Origin: Antilocapra americana
Lineage: Eukaryota; Chordata; Mammalia; Artiodactyla; Antilocapridae
Assembly (NCBI GenBank): GCA_007570785.1
Contig: ML664199.1
Location: forward strand, 24,379,915 to 24,443,914
Direction of reading: 5' to 3'
Length of the DNA stretch: 64,000 bases
Position 1 is the first letter of the stretch; each line of letters starts with the position of its first letter. A program made the position numbers and the translations under genes. Below are positions 63,903 through 64,000 of this stretch, piece after piece. Under the pieces are notes generated by a model. That model saw only the letters and a list, made by a program, of their open reading frames with translations, did no database searches and was not told the DNA's origin.

Positions 63903-64000
63903 AGTTCTTATTAAAAAATAATAGAAATAAAATACACAATAAATGAAATGTGCTTGAATTATCCTGAAGCCACAACCCCCACCACTTCCATGGAAAAATC

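Overview
This is nuclear DNA from a ruminant, most likely a bovid such as cattle. The window is full of ruminant-specific retroposons (Bov-tA and BOV-A2 SINEs, BovB LINE fragments, CHR-type tRNA SINEs, L1-BT tails), and every gene is split by GT-AG introns. Gene content and order match the mammalian SULT1C–GCC2 cluster (human 2q12.3), here read on the minus strand. The exact species cannot be fixed from the sequence alone.

From about 37.0 kb down to about 1.9 kb lies the complete GCC2 gene (GRIP and coiled-coil domain-containing 2, golgin GCC185). I could place 23 coding exons with intact splice sites. They sum to 5,058 bp, or 1,685 codons plus stop, against 1,684 residues in human. The promoter is a CpG island at about 36.5-37.35 kb, flanked upstream by a pyrimidine-rich minisatellite. 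One exon of 2,475 bp encodes half of the coiled-coil rod, and the GRIP domain is split over the last exons.

Upstream of GCC2 in its reading direction, at 42.1-49.3 kb, is a complete seven-coding-exon cytosolic sulfotransferase that matches SULT1C4 (298 residues). Its PAPS-binding, catalytic and dimerisation motifs are all present. Further along, at 55.8-62.5 kb, is a second SULT1C-family locus. Its last four coding exons are recognisable, but they carry two premature stops, two single-base insertions and a small deletion, so it is a pseudogene. Its 5' exons would lie beyond the right edge. All three loci run in the same direction.

The rest is intron and intergenic DNA dominated by retroposons. 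The most interesting observation is that the 5' splice site of GCC2 exon 12 appears to be supplied by a 5'-truncated Bov-tA SINE that begins exactly at the exon boundary. Other points worth checking are a 26-base C run (G run on the gene strand) about 0.8 kb upstream of the SULT1C4 start, two similar L1 tails in direct orientation that bracket SULT1C4 and the 5' half of GCC2, and a nested L1/SINE/BovB insertion. I found no CRISPR array, operon, RNA gene or unknown multi-gene system; this is a vertebrate locus.
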